This document shows, piece after piece, positions 6,545 to 8,761 of a DNA stretch of 8,761 bases. Position 1 is the stretch's first letter, and every line of letters starts with the position of its first letter. Made by a program: the position numbers and the translations under genes. Source of the DNA: Ahrensia sp. Lineage in GTDB: Bacteria > Pseudomonadota > Alphaproteobacteria > Rhizobiales > Rhizobiaceae. The DNA lies in the NCBI GenBank assembly GCA_024639025.1, contig JAHEJF010000050.1:1-8761 (forward strand), read 5' to 3'. Below the pieces are notes generated by a model. It was not told where the DNA came from. It did no database searches and saw only the letters and a program-made list of their open reading frames with translations.

Positions 6545-7629
6545 ACAACAGCACAGTCCTGCCCAAAACCATGATGGCGGTGGTCACCAGGGGCAATGGC
6601 GGATATGACCAGTTGGACTATTGCGAGGTAGCTGTGCCGCAAATTGGCGAGGGCGAAGTGCTGCTTCGCGTCCTGGCCGCCGGCGTGAACAACACGGAGA
6701 TTAACACGCGTCTCGGCTGGTACTCTGCCTCGGTCACAAAGGGCACCGGTTCCACCTCAAAGGATGCACCAACTGAGCGCGAAGACGGGGGCTGGAACGA
6801 AAAAACGCCCTTTCCCTTCATCCAGGGCACAGATTGCTGTGGCGAAGTGGTGGCAGTCGCAGCCCATGAGGACCAATCCTTGCTTGGCAGTCGGGTTCTG
6901 GTCCGCGCCTGCATGCGCCCTCGTGGCTTCGGATCAATGGATAACATTTGGATGGGTTCTGATTTTGACGGCGCATTTGCGCAATATGTGAAAGTCCCTG
7001 CTTCGGAGATTTTTGTCGTTGAGTGCGACTGGAGCGATGCAGAATTGGCCACGCTTCCATGTGCCTACGGGACAGCCGAAAACATGATCCATCGCGCAAA
7101 GATCGCAAGTGGCATGACGGTACTGGTTGCCGGCGCATCAGGCGGCGTCGGTTCAGCCGCGGTTCAACTGGCTAAACGACGTGGCGCAAGCATAGTTGCC
7201 ATCGCAGGCAAATCGAAGCACGAAAAAGTACTCGCCCTTGGTGCCGACAGCGTGCTGGACCGTGATGACGATCCGGTGCAGACGCTTGGCAAAGACGCTG
7301 TGGATGTTGTGGTCGACAATGTCGCCGGAAACAGGTTTCCGGGTATGCTGGACCTTCTCAAACGCGGCGGCACCTATGTGTCATCAGGTGCGATTGCCGG
7401 ACCGATGGTCGAACTCGATATGCGGACATTCTATCTCAAAGATCTCAATCTGATTGGCTGCACAGCATGGGATGAACCGGTCTTCCCCAATCTTGTTTCC
7501 TATGTCCAACGGGGCGAGATCAGACCCTTGCTCGAGGCAACTTATCCCCTCAAGGATATTGTGACCGCACAAAAACGATTTCTGGAAAAGCACCATGTCG
7601 GAAAAGTGGTCTTGATACCGCCCGCATAA
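6541..7629 (+). CDS. Medium-chain dehydrogenase/reductase, zinc-independent (quinone oxidoreductase-like)
   Basis: A 362-aa cytosolic NAD(P)H-dependent oxidoreductase of the MDR superfamily; its substrate is unknown. The N-terminal GroES-like domain includes [16 protein letters not shown] where zinc alcohol dehydrogenases have the catalytic CxxD/H site. It continues to [11 protein letters not shown] (96-106), the counterpart of the GHE/GxDxxG segment. No catalytic zinc ligands or structural four-cysteine lobe are visible, so catalysis is probably zinc-free, as in quinone oxidoreductase. The Rossmann domain has [19 protein letters not shown] (from 198), the nucleotide-binding loop. The C-terminus closes with [11 protein letters not shown], typical of the family. 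An extra hydrophilic loop of about 28 residues (65-93) lies in the N-terminal domain. Its ATG overlaps the dinB stop by 4 bp (ATGA), implying translational coupling and possibly SOS coexpression. General databases may label it a zinc-binding alcohol dehydrogenase. Confidence 0.92.
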   Translation: MNNSTVLPKTMMAVVTRGNGGYDQLDYCEVAVPQIGEGEVLLRVLAAGVNNTEINTRLGWYSASVTKGTGSTSKDAPTEREDGGWNEKTPFPFIQGTDCCGEVVAVAAHEDQSLLGSRVLVRACMRPRGFGSMDNIWMGSDFDGAFAQYVKVPASEIFVVECDWSDAELATLPCAYGTAENMIHRAKIASGMTVLVAGASGGVGSAAVQLAKRRGASIVAIAGKSKHEKVLALGADSVLDRDDDPVQTLGKDAVDVVVDNVAGNRFPGMLDLLKRGGTYVSSGAIAGPMVELDMRTFYLKDLNLIGCTAWDEPVFPNLVSYVQRGEIRPLLEATYPLKDIVTAQKRFLEKHHVGKVVLIPPA

Positions 7630-7641
7630 GGTGAACGCAGC

Positions 7642-8121
7642 ATGATCCAAGACCTCATATCAACGCCCACCATCCTGATCGATGCGGATGCATGCCCTGT
7701 CAAGGATGAGACCTACAAAGTCGCTGAGCGCTTTGGCTTCCCGGTTAAAGTAGTGGCCAATGCATTTATGCGGGTACCACGCGAGGACTTTATCGAATTG
7801 GTTGTTGTTTCAGACAAATTCGATGCGGCCGATGACTGGATTGCAGAACGCGCCAATGCGAGTTGTATCGTCATAACGGCCGATATCCTGCTGGCAGAGC
7901 GGTGCGTCAAGAATGGTTCGACTGTGCTGGCTCCCAACGGCAAGCCCTTTACGGAGAACTCGATCGGTGGACAGGTGGCAACACGTGCCATCATGTCAGA
8001 TTTGCGTGCTGGCGCTGTGGGACAGAATGTGGGTGGTCCCCCACCCTTCTCCAAAGCTGATCGCTCGCGGTTTTTACAGGCGTTGGATTTGGCGGCGACG
8101 CAGCTCAAGCGAACAGCTTGA
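7642..8121 (+). CDS. YaiI/YqxD family protein (DUF188, PIN-like)
   Basis: The 159-aa protein belongs to the DUF188 (YaiI/YqxD) family, which has a PIN-like fold suggestive of a nuclease but no established reaction. Signature segments are ILIDADACPVKDE (11-23), where the aspartates could bind metal, VVVSDKFDAADDWIAERA, and SCIVITADILLAERCVKNGSTVLAPNGKPFTENSIG, followed by GGPPPFSKADRSRFLQALD near the C-terminus. These match the family along its full usual length. The start at 7642 lies 12 bp after the MDR stop with a good AGGTGA ribosome site, so the gene is probably in the same transcript as dinB and the MDR gene. No termination hairpin is evident between it and the palindrome before arsR. 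Confidence 0.93.
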   Translation: MIQDLISTPTILIDADACPVKDETYKVAERFGFPVKVVANAFMRVPREDFIELVVVSDKFDAADDWIAERANASCIVITADILLAERCVKNGSTVLAPNGKPFTENSIGGQVATRAIMSDLRAGAVGQNVGGPPPFSKADRSRFLQALDLAATQLKRTA

Positions 8122-8141
8122 AACGTGTTGGCATTCCGCAT

Positions 8142-8174
8142 TTGGGCTTGCCAGTGCAATATATATCATTTAAT
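8142..8174 (+). promoter_or_regulatory. Candidate arsR promoter
   Basis: Two overlapping readings exist: TTGGGC (8142-8147) with TATCAT (8164-8169) at 16 bp, or TTGCCA (8148-8153) with TTTAAT (8169-8174) at 15 bp. In both, the -10 element is inside or next to the palindrome, and the transcript would begin within a few bases of the arsR ATG. Which is used cannot be decided from sequence. Confidence 0.45.
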
Positions 8175-8184
8175 CATGATATAT
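8161..8184 (+). promoter_or_regulatory. Palindromic ArsR operator overlapping the arsR start codon
   Basis: ATATATCAT (8161-8169) and ATGATATAT (8176-8184) form a perfect 9-bp inverted repeat around the 6-bp centre TTAATC. The right arm runs into the arsR ATG (8183-8185). AT-rich dyads of this size at the arsR promoter are the usual autoregulatory binding site of ArsR/SmtB repressors. The palindrome is seen directly; its binding by this ArsR is inferred from position. Confidence 0.78.
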
Positions 8185-8515
8185 GGATACAAAAGTTGCA
8201 TGTGAGATTTTTTCTGCCCTGAGCCAACCCACGAGAGTCGAGGCCCTGCGCATCCTGATCAAGACTGGTGCAAATGGTATGCTTGCCGGTGACTTAGGTG
8301 ACCTTATGGAAGTTCGGCAAAACACCATGTCCTCGAATTTGAGTGTCCTGTTGCAAGCTGGCCTGGTCCGCAATGAGAGGGAGGGCCGCTCGATCCGTTA
8401 TTTTGCTGATTTTGACGGGCTGCGTGGCGTACTTGGCTTTCTGATGGAGGATTGCTGCGGCGGCACTCCGGATCTTTGCCAACCTGTCATCGATGAAATC
8501 GCCTGCGGCTGCTAG
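8183..8515 (+). CDS. arsR: ArsR family arsenic-responsive repressor
   Basis: A 110-aa winged-helix dimeric repressor that should release DNA when it binds arsenite. The core is FSALSQPTRVEALRILIKTG, then the recognition region MEVRQNTMSSNLSVLLQAGLV and the wing REGRSIRYFADFDGL. The classic metal site ELCVCDL in the recognition helix is absent. Instead the C-terminus is rich in cysteine: C91, C92, C99, C108 and C110 (EDCCGGTPDLCQ and ACGC). This resembles the C-terminal arsenite site of the Acidithiobacillus-type ArsR, with CC followed by a third cysteine. The ATG at 8183 is the only start that keeps the helix before SQPTRVEAL. No Shine-Dalgarno sequence precedes it and the operator palindrome reaches into it, so translation may be leaderless or nearly so. 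The downstream aquaporin gene supports an arsenic role over other metals. Confidence 0.93.
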   Translation: MDTKVACEIFSALSQPTRVEALRILIKTGANGMLAGDLGDLMEVRQNTMSSNLSVLLQAGLVRNEREGRSIRYFADFDGLRGVLGFLMEDCCGGTPDLCQPVIDEIACGC

Positions 8516-8585
8516 ACACTTGCAGTACTTAATGGAATTGCGGTACCCGGATTTAGTCAATATTTTCGCTGCCCAATTCCGCGCC

Positions 8586-8612
8586 AGCGTTTCAGCTGAA
8601 GACTGAAACGCT
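8586..8612. repeat. Perfect 10-bp inverted repeat in the arsR-aquaporin gap
   Basis: AGCGTTTCAG (8586-8595) and CTGAAACGCT (8603-8612) flank a 7-base loop CTGAAGA. No T tract follows on either strand, so it is a poor intrinsic terminator. It could be a member of a palindromic intergenic repeat family, an attenuating hairpin or an mRNA processing site between arsR and the next gene. The gap (8516-8645) holds no other convincing gene. Confidence 0.75.
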
Positions 8613-8645
8613 CTAGTTGCAATAGAACAAAGTCAATCAACTCTC

Positions 8646-8761
8646 ATGCATCATTCAACACCACAAAGACTGGCCGCTGAGCTGATCGGAACAGCGTTTC
8701 TATTGGCAACGGTGGTTGGATCCGGGATCATGGCCGAACGCCTTGCAGGCGGCAATGTCGC
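8646..8761 (+). CDS. aqpS: Aquaglyceroporin (MIP family, AqpS-like), N-terminal fragment
   Basis: Only the first 38 codons are in the window; the gene runs off the right edge. It begins MHHSTPQRLAAELIGTAFLL and continues ATVVGSGIMAERLAGGN. The AAELIGTAFLLATVVGSGIMA segment is the first membrane helix of the MIP (aquaporin/glycerol facilitator) family, with the conserved glutamate of the AExxGT motif. In Sinorhizobium meliloti an aquaglyceroporin AqpS encoded after arsR lets arsenite, made by ArsC from arsenate, leave the cell down its gradient. The order arsR then this gene matches that operon. The NPA pore motifs lie beyond the window, so the assignment rests on the first helix and the context. 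No clear ribosome site precedes ATG 8646, but no better in-frame start is seen. Confidence 0.75.
   Translation, partial: MHHSTPQRLAAELIGTAFLLATVVGSGIMAERLAGGNV

Noticed and set aside
8586..8612. Intrinsic terminator after arsR
   Set aside because: The stem is strong but no T run follows on either strand, so it is listed as an inverted repeat instead.
1..8761. CRISPR array, tRNA/rRNA gene, insertion sequence, prophage or toxin-antitoxin pair
   Set aside because: No spaced direct repeats, no tRNA-like cloverleaf, no transposase or integrase and no paired small toxin genes were seen; the gene content is typical core chromosome plus the start of an ars operon.

Overview
The window looks like core chromosome of an alphaproteobacterium, most probably of the order Hyphomicrobiales (rhizobia/Brucella relatives). 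The reasons are the gene order rnr - DUF983 - NUDIX - rpmG facing pleD/divK, then DUF3572 - dinB; a DivK and a PleD very close in motif layout to the Caulobacter/rhizobial proteins; a DinB with an N-terminal CxxC...CxxC extension; and an SOS box of the alphaproteobacterial type GTTC-N7-GTTC. I cannot name the genus.

Left part (1-2985, + strand): the 3' two thirds of rnr (RNase R) enters from the left edge. It is followed at close spacing by a small zinc-ribbon membrane protein (DUF983) and a NUDIX hydrolase that overlaps it, probably as one transcript. After about 100 bp comes rpmG (ribosomal protein L33, 55 aa), whose leader has a perfect 8-bp inverted repeat next to the start codon. A strong terminator hairpin with A and T tracts on its two sides separates rpmG from the convergent pleD and could serve both directions.

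Middle (3002-5188): divK-pleD on the - strand is the cell-cycle and cell-pole signalling operon, a single-domain response regulator followed by a REC-REC-GGDEF diguanylate cyclase. Divergent from it is a 100-aa DUF3572 protein.

Right part (5220-8121, + strand): a LexA-type box ending 5 bp before the dinB start (DNA polymerase IV), then an ATGA overlap into a zinc-independent MDR oxidoreductase, and 12 bp later a DUF188 (YaiI/YqxD, PIN-like) gene. The three may form one damage-inducible transcript.

Right edge (8161-8761): a perfect palindrome overlapping the start codon of an ArsR regulator with a cysteine-rich C-terminus, a 130-bp gap with a perfect 10-bp hairpin, and the first 38 codons of an aquaglyceroporin of the AqpS type. 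This is the start of a rhizobial-type arsenic resistance operon that continues outside the window.

All genes are ordinary family members, and no large undescribed system is visible. The most interesting signals are regulatory: the SOS box on the dinB cluster, the operator embedded in the arsR start, the rpmG leader hairpin, and the palindrome between arsR and the aquaporin gene.
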